The notes under the pieces are model-generated. The model did no database searches. It was not told the DNA's origin and worked only from the letters and a program-made list of their open reading frames with translations. This document shows, one piece after another, positions 47,930-63,180 of a DNA stretch of 64,000 bases. Each line of letters starts with the position of its first letter. Position 1 is the stretch's first letter. The stretch comes from Macrobrachium rosenbergii (lineage: Eukaryota; Arthropoda; Malacostraca; Decapoda; Palaemonidae): contig NC_089777.1 of the NCBI RefSeq assembly GCF_040412425.1, forward strand, positions 31,046,537 through 31,110,536. Reading direction: 5' to 3'. Position numbers and translations under genes: made by a program.

Positions 47930-48581
47930 GAGTCAGCAGAAGGGAACACAAAGGAAGAATACATTTGCCGTCTGATAGACTCTCTCTGTCTCTTGTGTCT
48001 TTTTCCATTTTGTTGGTTTTACTTTCATTGTTTATTCATATATCTAATTCTGTTTTATTTTTTTCTGCATCGCTGTTTGCTGAATGAGCGTTTACATTGC
48101 TAGTTGTTAACCAAAGGAATCGGAACATACCGAATGAGAAAAAATAGAGATTTGGATTTCATTTGTGCGCTTTTTTTTCTCCCTCTCTCCCCTTGCTAAT
48201 GTATTTGTGCTGCCCTGCCTGTTATATCTACAGTCTATATCTACATATAAACATGAGCTGAAAAATGTATATTATTAGTATTACTGGAAATGTACATCAG
48301 CTTCGTCTTTATCAGTTTGCATTAATATTCAAGACCCTCGGACGTGGTACATCCTTCGTCTGACGCAAACTTATAAGAATAAGAATATTTCCATTCTCTT
48401 CGGTTACGGACGGGTTACTCGTATGTTTGTACGTACATTACGTTTAAAAATGCCCATTTATGTTTAATATTCGTACCTAGTAATTATCCAGTGCATTTTG
48501 TATATTACTTTAAGTATAAGAAAAGAAACGCGAGTTGTTACAGTTTAGGAAAGAAAAGCAAGTTGTGTGTTTGTTTTCGTG

Positions 48582-48584
<3 letters not shown>
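47930..48584. other. AT-rich spacer
   Basis: No gene or repeat of note. Confidence 0.6.

Positions 48585-48649
<65 letters not shown>
48585..48649. repeat. (CT)n array
   Basis: Uninterrupted CT repeat of 65 bp. Confidence 0.97.
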
Positions 48650-48651
<2 letters not shown>

Positions 48652-49420
48652 GTAGCTCGTGGGGCCATCGCCTCCGTACCTCGTATGCCTATGGCATGGC
48701 CTACATAAATATGAGACATGGCGCCTCCCATTTACTTGGACGTACCAAATGTTTCTTCGGTGGAAACTGTTACTTACAAGGAAACACTTGTGTCACTGAC
48801 GGTCCCTACTTTCATTATTTACAAGAGACACAGCTATGTTTGCTTTGTCGGCCCTTGTTGGTAGTTTTTTTTTTTTCTGGTGCTCGTTGATGCTTATGAT
48901 TCGCCTTTTCAGTGCTGGGTGTTTGTTTGTTTACATTCATTTCAATTTATTTTGTTTACAGATATTAAATCGTTTATCGTCATGAACTGACGTCATAACA
49001 CTAATGGCTGCTGACACGGAATTATTCAACTTGGTTAATTTTACATCTATGCCAAAATTATTATAAAATTTTTTTACATCATGTTTATGCAATCCGCACA
49101 TAAAATAATTATTTCCATACAAAATATCATTTCATTAAAACTGTTTGTAAAAGGATTTAGGGTATTCCGCAATATTTAACTATACAGGCCACTGCAGGAA
49201 AAGTAATCGAACAGCTTTTTCTAAATGGTTCCTATGTTATCACATGGAATGAGTTCCATTAACCACGGCAATTAAAAACAGCAAATAGCTTTTATTTTTT
49301 TTTAACTAGCATACCTAACGGAGTCTAAGCATTATTGTTCTTACCGACATTAAAAAGCTATCGACATTTTTGGTAGTGATTATATTTGAATATACAGTAT
49401 GTATATACAGTATATATATA
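48650..49420. other. Unique spacer
   Basis: The part 48660-48860 stays open in one plus-strand frame with a Cys-rich peptide, but the only start lies before the CT array. No gene called. Confidence 0.55.

Positions 49421-50980
<1,560 letters not shown>

Positions 50981-51010
<30 letters not shown>
50981..51010. repeat. (GA)n array
   Basis: GA repeat at the end of the G-rich stretch. Confidence 0.95.
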
Positions 51011-51013
<3 letters not shown>

Positions 51014-51936
51014 CAAAAGGCAGAAGCGGGTGGCGGACGCCGCGATATGCTACGAATGTTTTGCAAAAAAGGAAGGAGAAGAAATTTCGCTCGAAATGGG
51101 ATCTTGACGCAACTCTCAATGAGAGCAGTAAACGAGTCGCATATGAGCCGTTATTTTGTAACATTCTTCTTATTTCAGTACTTCGGTGCGTATTGAAACT
51201 GACAATTTAAATACGTTACGAATGAATTTTTATTGGTAAGAATCGTCTGAAAATAAGAATACAAAGTCATACATTAAAAGTTATGAGGTCTCTGGAGAGT
51301 TCTTCTTATAACAGAAGTAAAATGCAACAAAAAGCAATTATTGAAAAAATAGTATTTCGAATTGAAATCGCGTAGCACTAATGTTATTTACTTTAAACAG
51401 GGACTGCATATATGCAAGTTATTATGCTTACTTACTTTTTCTGAACTAGCTTAGTATCATGACGTGCGTATTTTTTAAGCTGACTTAATAAAATGAATAT
51501 TTAATTTTATGTTAATAAAATGAATGCCATTTTTTTTCCAAGACAGCATAGTGAAGTGAAAGACAGTAATTTTTGTTTTCAAAACCAGATCACTGTAACT
51601 AATTCATTTATTTGCTTTTAAAACCACTCGATACAATGAATACCACTCTTATTTGTTTTTAAAACCATCTTAAAAAGATTATTTGTTTTTTTTTTTTAAC
51701 TAGCATAACGAAATTAATGAAATGACATGCTTCTCATAACGTAAATCATCGACAACAAGCTGTCAAACGTTTGACTGTAATCGGTTCATTATCACCCACC
51801 CGGATGCGACGAATTAAAATATCACCAGCCTTTACCTGGGTTATTCAAGGTCTCCTATTGTCTGCTGGCAAGAAAGAAGCTTACGTGTTTCCAGGAGAAG
51901 TACATTTTAAGGGCAACTTGAATCTCGTAACCTGAT

Positions 51937-51937
<1 letters not shown>
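51011..51937. other. AT-rich spacer with weak internal repetition
   Basis: Phrases of the type TTATTTGCTTTTAAAACCA(C/T) and AATAAAATGAAT recur every 55-75 bp in 51475-51720, a possible decayed repeat. Confidence 0.5.
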
Positions 51938-52015
<78 letters not shown>

Positions 52016-52020
52016 TATAT
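51938..52020. repeat. (TA)n tract
   Basis: TA repeat with one AAAATA break. Confidence 0.96.
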
Positions 52021-52106
52021 AAAGACAAACAACGTTGTTTCTCCTTCCTTGTGGATTTTGTCTTTATTTATATATTCATCATGTTCCATATTTTCATGAT
52101 TCAGTT

Positions 52107-52262
<156 letters not shown>

Positions 52263-52387
52263 CATATTGCTGTTCTTATGAAATCCGTTAATTAGTGATC
52301 TGAGAATATTGGGTTACCTTCAAGGATTAGTGAGAGAAACACAACTGTTGTTTTTATATACCTAATGGCGTAACGATATTAAATAAG

Positions 52388-52560
<173 letters not shown>

Positions 52561-52599
52561 CGAGCATTATTCCCCATGAAATCAAAGCTATGAAATTAC

Positions 52600-53400
52600 A
52601 GCCCCTCTATTACATCAAAGATATGAAATATTAATATTCTATGAGTTTTGAAAAATTTAATGGTATCCAAAGAACTGACCTGATTTTAAAAGTAAATAGA
52701 AGACATTCATTGCAATAAGCTGGTTTTGAAATCAAGCAAATATAATGTCATTCATTACATTAAGTTGGTTTTGAAAAAAATGTCATTCATTATGAATTAT
52801 ATTCAAGCGCTCTCAACCGTGTAGATATCATCCACAGTTATGTACCAGGAAAACGTTACGTAACTGTTAAAAGATAACAAAAACTAGTACCTGATATTCT
52901 TCTTTTTCCTGACTGCCGTTGAATAAAAGAAAAATCACAGAGAGAAATGACGATATTATCCTAAAACATCTGATTTAGAAAAATCGCTGCGTCGGAGAGG
53001 CTGTAGGCAAAAAAGAATATCAACAAGAGTTGACATGGTAAAACAATTTTTTTTTTCGAAGGAACCACTAATGGAGTTAACGATAAAATATAAAGTAAGT
53101 ACGAAAAACGACTCGATAAAAATTTAAACCAAGCAATCCCAAAAAACAAAATACCTAGAGAAATTTTGCAGGCGAATATAAAAACTGTTTTGATAAAACG
53201 TCAAGGGGAAATAAAACCGATGGATTCTTCTTCTCTCAAAAGGCACTGAAGTAGAGGTAAGAATTAATTAAATCAAGATCAAGAATTTTTCCAAGAAATC
53301 ATATTTTTTTCGCGAAACATCAAAGTGAAATACCCTGACAGATTCTTTTTTCCCCAAAGAGCACTTGAGTAAGAGTAAGAGTGACTAGGAACAAGAGCGA
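52600..53400. other. AT-rich DNA with decayed repeats
   Basis: CATTCATTACATTAAGTTGG and close variants recur at 52706 and 52754. A longer phrase (GATTCTT..TCTC/CCCAAAAGGCACTGAGTA) recurs at 53222 and 53341. No gene. Confidence 0.5.
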
Positions 53401-54035
53401 GAGTTCAGCGAAAACGAAAGTGAGATGTTTGAAGATTTCCACGGAACGACGGCCCTACTGGTGTTATTTGCCTTTGTGGCATGGAATTACGGCCTCGTTC
53501 ACTCGTATCCGGAGTTCGGCACGGAAAAGAGCTTCCGTGACTTTTAAGCTGTTTGGCAGCCCCAATATTTTCTCTTTATTGCAGTATACAATTAGAATTT
53601 TAAGTTTTCTTCTTATTGTTTTTTTTTTAAGAGAAGAAGCATTATGCGTTTACAGCCATAGCAGTGTTACAGTTCATGAATTTCTGGAAAGAACAGTGTC
53701 AGAACTTATGTTCTTGTGGCAGAATAGAATTTGAAAACCTGTTATTTTCAGTAGACTATCATCGGAAATGACAGTTTGGCCAAATATAACAAGAATACCC
53801 ATTCTTTTGGGTATAACATATTCTTTCTGGTTTCAACAGAATCCTTGTTGGTTTTGGAACACTACTAAAAAAGATTTTGGTCAACGACCGCGTTTCAATT
53901 TGGCAAAATACGATCCAGCAAAACGTCCGTGGCACAAAGCGAGACGAGATGAACTACTGCACGCAACTTGACGTGTGTTCGTTTCAGTAGTTCAGTAAAC
54001 GGTACTTAAGAGGTGTACTGTAATTCATAACGAAC

Positions 54036-54038
<3 letters not shown>
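53401..54038. other. Unique spacer with unrecognised frames
   Basis: Plus-strand frames at 53381-53734 (117 codons) and 53768-53971 (67 codons) have no domain I recognise. The second has a Trp/Phe-rich start and a basic end (FNLAKYDPAKRPWHKARRDE) that could be a relic of something, but nothing supports a call. Confidence 0.4.

Positions 54039-54085
<47 letters not shown>
54039..54085. repeat. Compound (CT)n-(GT)n array
   Basis: TC repeat (to 54073) then GT repeat; another GT run lies at 54099-54122. Confidence 0.96.
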
Positions 54086-54139
54086 TGTTATCGTGTGACG
54101 TGTGTGTTTTGTGTGTGTGTGTTTTCCAATTTTATAACA

Positions 54140-54220
54140 GTAATATTATTATCATTTTTGATGTTTTTATAACAGTTAATAATAATATCATTACTGATAA
54201 TAATAATAATAATAATAATA
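54140..54220. repeat. Imperfect (ATT)/(AAT) repeats
   Basis: ATT triplets at 54143-54150 and (AAT)n at 54196-54221. Confidence 0.85.
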
Positions 54221-54229
54221 TGCATTTGT

Positions 54230-55385
54230 TATTGTTAATGTTAATCTCTTTGCTGCTATGGACATGAATTAAAATATCAATATAGTATTGTTGTGGTTAT
54301 AATTTTTCTATTGTCTATAATAATAATCTGTAGTTAATGCTTTTAGTGAAATCAAGAATTAGAACAACAATGACGCCATGAGAAAGGTTTCCTTCTAGAT
54401 CAGACAAGACGCCTGATAACAGGCGTACACTGGGTCGGTGCCTTGCAAGTTCAATAGGTTAATTTCCTTCTAGATTCTATTTTCACCGACATCACCGCAC
54501 CTGTATATTTCCTCCGTGCCATTTCAAGAGACACGAATGGAAAACGAACTCGCGGGAGATTAGCAGGTGGTAATAGCGATAATAAAGTAAAGATAACCAT
54601 TATCAGTGAGAAAAAGCAGTTCTCCATTAGCGGGAGGGAATGCACAATAATAAAACGTTTTGTTATGAAGACAAGCTCACCTGCATGGTGGGGAGGGGGA
54701 GTTTGATGGGTTCGTGGGTATGGGGGTTGATTCTAAGACCAGCTGAGGTGTTCTCCATTTTTTTTCTTTTTTTTTTGCGTTGAAGACTTTCTTGACGATG
54801 ATCGAAACTCAGAACTACAACTGATTATAATATATTTTTTCTATTTATGCATTTCGGCTTCAGGAAATAACTACATTTATCTGTTTATTCCTGTATTTAT
54901 CTTATATTCCATTTGGTTCTTTTTTTTATCATACTGCTATACTACGATAAAGTTCTTGACTTTGCGACGTATATTACGAGTCTTAGATATAAACAAATTA
55001 TTTTCTCATCATAGTGTTAAATATTTGGATCCAGTTGGCGGATAGAAACTTTGTTCTTTATTATTATAGTACTTTTGCTTTTCATGCCTCTTCCCTACAT
55101 AAAATTTGAATATCATCAATTACTAAATCACCGCTATGACACTGACCTTCGAGTATTAAGTTCCTGCACTAAGTTGCAGAATATTTCTGAAAGTTGCAGA
55201 ATATTTCTGACTTCACACGCATATGATGACTATGCGCTAGGTTTGATCTAATAAATGAATTCAAACGAAAACCTATACACACCTATATGCTGGTACATAC
55301 AGACAGCTAAAACAGAAAACGAAAACAAAATGACGTCAAATTTAAGTTGAAAATTAGAGCACTTAAAAGTCACCCAAAACACCTC
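54230..55385. other. AT-rich spacer
   Basis: G-rich patch at 54690-54730 and poly-T at 54760-54776. No gene. Confidence 0.6.
55171..55210. repeat. Perfect 20-bp tandem duplication
   Basis: AAGTTGCAGAATATTTCTGA occurs twice head to tail with no differences. Confidence 0.97.
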
Positions 55386-56030
55386 TCCCAACCAGGGTAC
55401 GCCCCAATACGTTTAATCGCTAAGTAGATTGTGCGCAGTAAGTGTCACAGGCTTGGCGACAATCTCCTAAACTTTGAAAGTCGATATTAAGAGTCCCAGT
55501 GGAAAGTCCTATAAATACCTCTTAAGCTTTTGATTAGGTACCCGCAGGATCACCAGAGGCGATATTAACCTTGCGTTAAGTGCCGGACTTTGATGTTTAT
55601 TCGGTCCCCCTGAAGTTTTTATGTTGCTCTGAGGTCAGAATTCAAATCCTCGCGGCAGACACCGTTTACTTTTATTGACAGAGCTGCTCATCGAGTTAGT
55701 AGCATCGGCGGAAGCCTCGCTGCTCGGCTCATGCCCAACGTCTGGAGAGAGAATTCGACGAGGCACCTCTCCAGAAACCGCAGATTGTCCAACACGCGCG
55801 CGCGTGCGCGCGCGAGAATGGCCGAACTTTTCGAAGGGCTTTGAGGGGCGAATTCCGAGGCAAGAGCTCGCACCAATAGCAAGAGATTTCGGGCAAAAAG
55901 AGGTCATTAATAGCGTGAAATTATCCAACTCCCAATGCAAACAATGAGTTGTGGCGGAGGCGTAAAAACCGCATAGCGCCAAATATATTGTCGGGGAGGA
56001 TGACATAAATGTCAGGGAGGGATTAGTTTT
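55386..56030. promoter_or_regulatory. Candidate regulatory island with TCF-type sites and a GC-alternating run
   Basis: A repeat-free island of about 640 bp. It carries CTTTGAAAGTCGATATTAAG (55475), GGACTTTGATGTTTATTCGG (55588) and CTTTTGATTAGG (55529); CTTTGAA and CTTTGAT match the Pangolin/TCF consensus CTTTGWW. ACGCGCGCGCGTGCGCGCGCG at 55793-55813 is strictly alternating purine-pyrimidine. GGTCATTAATAGCGTG follows at 55902. Frames on both strands (90-123 codons) are unrecognised. Regulatory role inferred. Confidence 0.35.
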
Positions 56031-56740
56031 ATGTACCTCAGTTTACATTGGCTGATTCTCCTCCTCCCCTCTGGCGACTTCTTCGTTCATAAAAAGGATT
56101 CTGGCCGAGAGAGAGAGATTTTTACCCGCCTAAATGTCTTCAATGAGCGGGAAGAAGGATTTTTTTTCTTCGAGGATTCTGCGGGGAAGAACGATTTTTT
56201 TTCTCGCCTAAATGATTTGGAAGGATTTTTTTTTACCAGAAATTTGTAAAATGAACAAGAAGTGGTATTACTTAGAAAATTATTCTGACAAAAATTATTT
56301 TTCGCACTTCAGTCTCTTAACATGGTAGAACAGATGTTTCCATATGGATTCTGTTGGGCTGAAAGATTTATTTATTTATTTATTTGTTTAGGGGAGGAGA
56401 ATAAGGAGATGGATTTAAAAATCTAAAATTAACCGAGACATGAATAATGTTATTTCAACGGCAGCGGTATTAATGAAATAACACTAGAAACTTATTCACT
56501 AAGATATCTCTGCTGAAGGAAATTTAAAGTCTTTCATCAATATTAACGAGCTCGGCCGATTAAAATTATAGTTTAAATGTGTAGTCCAGGTAATTATATT
56601 TCCAATACTCTACACTCATACAAGATTATATTTGGTAAATAGTTTAAGAAAAGTGGCTTATATCCGACAACTCATAAAATTTTAGATAGTACGTGTATAT
56701 TTACTTGTATTATTAGCCAAGGTGTGGTGGTAATCCTCAT
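56031..56740. other. AT-rich spacer
   Basis: GATTTTTTTTC-type phrases recur at 56156, 56190 and 56222, a small decayed repeat. ATTT repeats at 56367-56385. No gene. Confidence 0.55.

Positions 56741-57771
<1,031 letters not shown>

Positions 57772-57840
<69 letters not shown>
57772..57840. repeat. (GA)n array, 69 bp
   Basis: Uninterrupted GA repeat. Confidence 0.97.
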
Positions 57841-57843
<3 letters not shown>

Positions 57844-57943
57844 ACAGTTGATACAAAAATTGTGATGTTTAACTTTGGTTACGGTGACGGAAAAAACATG
57901 GAAAAAAAAGACGAAGAAAAGAAAAGTAAGTAATTATAGAGAC

Positions 57944-57944
57944 T

Positions 57945-58008
<64 letters not shown>
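57944..58008. repeat. Compound (GT)n-(GA)n array
   Basis: GT repeat to 57969 and GA repeat to 58008, the same order as at 18083-18155. Confidence 0.97.
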
Positions 58009-58010
<2 letters not shown>

Positions 58011-58870
58011 CAGGCCGCAACTGTGGCCACAGTGGTTTAAGGAAAGCGCAAAATTTCATTATAAATTGTTATTTTGTATCACCCGGTCTAATTTCATAAA
58101 TTAGGCTTATATAGAATTTTTCATGTTGAACTCATGAAGCTGTAAGACAGATTATATGAGTTAATTTCCTAATGTTGTGGATATTCTAAATTGAACGTGT
58201 TGTTAATTATCAAATATCTGACCACTCTGTAACTCATGTGATTGATATCCGTTATAATTCGCTTCCGAATTCACGTCTGCTTTTGGTAAGGTTATTACAA
58301 GTATGTAAAATGGTTGAATAAATAAATTCCAAATTAGAAATCATGTCATTATTACTGGAATTGAAAACATAAATTCACTAGCGAATTACGACAACAATAT
58401 CACGTTTATGACTTCAATAATCATGACAAAAATATTACATAAATATCAGTTAACACAAATACGATATCACAGGGATTTCCTGTGAAAAAAATTATAACGA
58501 ATAAATTTCTTTCTTATTTCCGTAAATGATGCCAACTGACGATTTATACAACAATTTAGATTATTTGTAGAAATCGACGTCGATCGAATCAATCTTTAAA
58601 GCTCTTGGCTCCCCTAAAATAATCTCGCAAACAAGTAAAACAAATGAATAAAGACAGTAGGACCATTTCCCCCTCTCTGTCGCGATCGATACAATCTGAA
58701 GCTTTCGCTCACAGTCCGTTGGTCCAGATAAACCTCACGACCGAAACATTTTGGTAAAATTTAAGTCCTCTTTTTATCAGGTTTTTTCAGCTGTATCGGT
58801 GATCTTTACCGATTGGTCACGGGGTTGAAGTGACGCTAAAAACAGATATATATTTTTAAGGCGTAGGTGG

Positions 58871-58872
<2 letters not shown>
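58009..58872. other. AT-rich DNA with a unique part at 58540-58850
   Basis: 58540-58850 is repeat-free (AAATCGACGTCGATCGAATC, TCTGTCGCGATCGATACAAT, TTACCGATTGGTCACGG) and is a weak candidate element. No gene. Confidence 0.45.

Positions 58873-58928
<56 letters not shown>
58873..58928. repeat. (CT)n array
   Basis: Uninterrupted TC repeat. Confidence 0.97.
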
Positions 58929-58932
<4 letters not shown>

Positions 58933-60720
58933 AACGGACCCTCAAAGAGCGGAGTTTGAGACATTTTTTTTCCTTCATTTTCATCGGAGGCTCTTTCTCC
59001 GATCGTTTATTAGTTTTTTTTTTTTACTAAGCCCTGATTTCTTTCCTTCAATTTTTTATTGTACATTTCTGCTTCATTTCTGAACTCGCCAAATTATTTG
59101 TCACCACAAATATACGACGACAAATAGATGAAATCCTTCACTAGCTCTTAAATAAGCAACAAAGAAAATAAAAGGTTTAATTTACATAAGTCAAGAAAAT
59201 ACGTAAAGAAGCGTAAAAAATGCATTATCGAAACATTGGGTAAGATCTGTCATTTTTGGGGACGGTCAACTCGACGCACTAACCTAAGTAGTCCCAAACG
59301 ACAGAAGGAAGCCTCGACTCCGTCGTCATTATAAAAGGGTAAGGCTATAGGAATGGGGTCGGGGTTGGGGAAGAGCAGGAAGCAATTTCGAAAGCTTTTG
59401 CCTTTATAACCGAATATTCGAAATGAGATTAACAGCAGGGTATAGTCCACACAAAAAATCATTTATTTAACAGAATTAGTTCTAATAAATCACATGGTGA
59501 GGTCGGTATAACAATGTATATGGATAGCGTTTGACTAAGGTCAAGCTCACGTGAGCGCGTAAAGGCATGCAAGCAGTCGTTTGATTTATGTGGAATTAGG
59601 TTCCAAGATAAAAAACTTTCGCATAATCTCCCTCTTTTTTTCTCGATTCCTATGGCCTTCCCTCTTTGACAAAGATGGCGTCAATCTGTCTGTCCTTTAG
59701 GCATATGTAGGTTAGATAAATGGCTTAAAACTGTCCGCTCCATTTGCCTTTGGGTGTTGAAATAATAACAGAACTCTTAACCCAATATTATCATAACATA
59801 CTTTTGACAACTGCACATGTTTTGGCTCTCCACAATCACTCTTCTGTTATTTATTATTGTTTATATCGTGATCCGACCAAGGTTTCCAGCAGCTTGTCAA
59901 TTTTTTTATAACCACCAAAATGTCCGTTTTTTATGAGTATTGCCCATGTCAGTTCCTTTGAAAATAAGCTAATTTACATTTATTTATTTAACGCTTGTTT
60001 ACTTTTAATTTATCCAAACTCCTACGCCAGTCTTCGCAACTTTTCTTTTTATTGCTAGCTACTGTGGTTTATACTGTGGTTTAGTATCATCAGAAAACTG
60101 CAGTGACTAAGAAGTCCCAGATTTCTGCTCATTTTCTTCGGTAACTAATTATACTCGTACAAATGCAAGAGAGGTCTCCGAAATATGAAGCATGTGTGTA
60201 AGGGTTTATTTTCTAGTACAGTACAGTACATCTAACACTAATGTGGTGAAGAAACGACCTGAACTTTGAACATTATAAATTCACGGTAATTAATCTTAAG
60301 ACCACAGTTGTGTCTATTTTGCGAAAAGCCCTCATCTTTAGTGATGTTTGACAATTTATCTTTCCACCTCCTAAATTCAGCAACGTCGTCTTTTGGAAAC
60401 AATGTACATGAATATAAACGAATTGGATTAATTAAGTAATTTTATCAAATATACCCTTTGCAATCAAGATAAAAGCATAATTCCATCAATTTACTTCGAC
60501 ATATTATAAAATGATTTTTGCAACAGCCATTTAACAAAGAGCCAAGAATTTCCTGTTTGTCCATCAAAATATTCAGTTTAATGGAGATTATCCTTTTAAT
60601 TATTGCTTTCCATCACGAACAACGACAAGCAAAACCAAAAAAGAAAAGGGAAAAGTTCGAGATATTGATGACTGACAGAAGTATAAAAAAAAAAAAAAGT
60701 GAGCTGAAAATATGAATGAT
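58929..60720. other. AT-rich spacer
   Basis: Short unrecognised frames only. GTACAGTACAGTACA at 60218 and poly-A at 60687-60699. Confidence 0.6.
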
Positions 60721-61168
60721 AAAGCATATCAGGGGAAGGAACCCTTCCCCCACCAAGACTGTCTCACATGTCTAATAATGTCTTCAATTACACAACTGCA
60801 ATCCTCCTCTCTCCTCCCCCTCCCAATTCCCCCTCCCCAATCCCCTCGCCCCCTCTCTCTCTCACACACACACAGCAGCTTCCCTTCTTCCTCCCTTGGG
60901 CCTCACCTGTCCCAAATTACTAGTGACTTGGGCCACACGAATCCCCTCCCAGGTAATTAGCCCATGGTGGTCAGCAGACGTGAGCTAGCCATTAGGCAAA
61001 GCACCTCCCTCTAACCTTCTCCCTCCCCCTCCTTCCTCCATCACCCTGCCCCCTGCTCTGATACATTTTCCCCCTTGCGATGATTTTGGTGATGAGTTTT
61101 TAAAGAACACGAAGGCTCTAATGACTCCAACAACGATCCATCTTTGAGCATCGGTGTGCGATACTGTG

Positions 61169-61169
<1 letters not shown>
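60721..61169. other. C-rich island with homeodomain-type sites
   Basis: Pyrimidine-rich runs (60805-60860, 61005-61060) flank a unique core at 60900-61000. The core has TTACTAGTGACTTGGG, CCCAGGTAATTAGCCCATGG and GCTAGCCATTAGGC. Possible regulatory segment; no gene. Confidence 0.35.

Positions 61170-61234
<65 letters not shown>
61170..61234. repeat. (CT)n array, 65 bp
   Basis: Uninterrupted CT repeat. Confidence 0.97.
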
Positions 61235-61238
<4 letters not shown>

Positions 61239-61568
61239 TGGTTGCATGGACACACGACCACATACACAACATTCATTCAATTAATCTCATACCTGTATTT
61301 TTACACTCGTATTATACTCTATTCATAGGTACGCATTTGAACTTGTACGCCTTCTCACATGCAAACGCGCTAATACACACAAATATCTACGTTAACCAAA
61401 ACGTAATTTGTTATCAAATGCAATGATGTAATAGAAAAAGTCAAACAGTCGAGTGCGCTCAGGATCATTATATAGGAAAAAATATGATTATTTTTCGTAT
61501 TTGTGTCTGGAACAAGAGACACGCACACATATACACACACTCACACACATATGCATGTAATATACATC

Positions 61569-61569
<1 letters not shown>
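61235..61569. other. Spacer
   Basis: CA-rich phrases at 61515-61550; no gene. Confidence 0.6.

Positions 61570-61636
<67 letters not shown>
61570..61636. repeat. (TA)n tract
   Basis: Uninterrupted TA repeat. Confidence 0.97.
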
Positions 61637-61639
<3 letters not shown>

Positions 61640-63180
61640 ATAAACACTGTGATTTATTTTCTTATAATCTCGAGGTAACACGACTTCCGCTAAAAACTAT
61701 TTCCAATACCTTATACTTATCACACAAAGAGTAAGATATAGCTATCACGGGCTGTAACCTCAGTGAGCATTTAGTCTGAAGAAACTACATACGATGACTC
61801 AGTTTTTTTTTTTTTTTTACAAGAAATAGCAAGAAGTTTTGCTCGTTTTTTTTGTATCCTCTCCATTACCTCGCTTTCCTCCCATCATAACCAGGAGTAT
61901 GAATTCTTCCATTTCAGGGAATACTGCCTCTGTTCTATCTCGGCTGAGCTAAATCGATAAACGAAATTTATGCAGATATCTGTATCTTCAAAGTTCTTTC
62001 AAAATGTTTATCAAAGCAAACCAGACAAACGTCGTTTCATAAGAATTCATTAATACCGATCAGTCAGGATGAAATCACAATACAAATACTGTGGGAAAAC
62101 ATCGTACTTCCTAAGCCTCGATGATCCAAAGCAGGTTGTTACAGTTTGCAAAAAATATCTGGCAATTTACTTTAACCATTTCTTTTTTTTTATGTGTGTG
62201 TGTGTGTTTCTCAGTTCCGCGGCTCTAATATTTTTTCGTTCACCGCCCTATGGGGAAAACCACAAAATTCCGACCTTAAATGTACGGAGTTGTGACAGTT
62301 TTCTTATCTGTTCCATCTCTAAAGAAAGGATTGGTTTTCTGAAGAGGAACATTGTTGAGATTAAGGTGTTGATATAGAAGACATACTTTCCAAGCTTTTA
62401 CAACCCTAACACGGAGGCTTTACAAAGGCCCACCACAACACACAACAGTTTGCGTCGGGGTTTTTCTTTATTGACACTGATCGGAATTTTCCTGCAGTAA
62501 ACCTTGTTTCTACAGAAAGGGAAGCTTCTGTAATAAAAAATATGTAAAAAATAACACCGAATCGTAAAACTGTATGAGGTTTCAAAAGAAATCACAACTA
62601 TGTAAGATAAACATCAAATCGAATGACTGATCAGAGCTTATAAAATGATACCATAACTTCAGACATCGCATCAGAAATACATTACCATATACTGTAGTTC
62701 AAAAAAACAGTGATATTTTTTTCCAATTTTGATAAGATCTTCTTTACAGTCCCATTCACTAAATTCATACATGCCTATAAATAAAATACGTCCACGTATT
62801 ACAAAAATAAAATGACCAGAGAATTAAGGAAAATGACGGGTTATCTAAAAGTGCATCACAGCTGACTTCTCTTGCAACATTGAGAATGCATTCTCGGGAA
62901 AACAAATACACTGAGGAGTGAAGTCTTCAATGGCCTACTTGTCACACTTTCTAAAGAGTATTGTATTACCCTCCTCATTGACTCTTTAAAAACTACCATA
63001 TTTTAATGTTTTTAACACCAGCTCAAAGAATAATAAACAAAAAAGACGCCTTTAAAACTAAATTGTTTGAACAACAAACGTCAAAGGCATTCCTAACCTT
63101 TCTCTTTACTCCCCATAAAAACTTCGGGGGAGAAAATTCCCCAATGCCGTGAATAATTTTATTCGTATTTACATTTTTTA
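61637..63180. other. AT-rich spacer
   Basis: Poly-T at 61804-61818. A 102-codon plus-strand frame (62069-62377) is not recognised. Confidence 0.6.

Noticed and set aside
48567..48890. Cys-rich small secreted peptide
   Set aside because: The only start codon lies before a CT array that mimics a Ser-Leu leader; no real signal peptide, family motif or splice support.
53768..53971. Transposase or retroelement fragment
   Set aside because: Trp/Phe-rich start and basic end drew attention, but no catalytic motif or terminal repeats are present.
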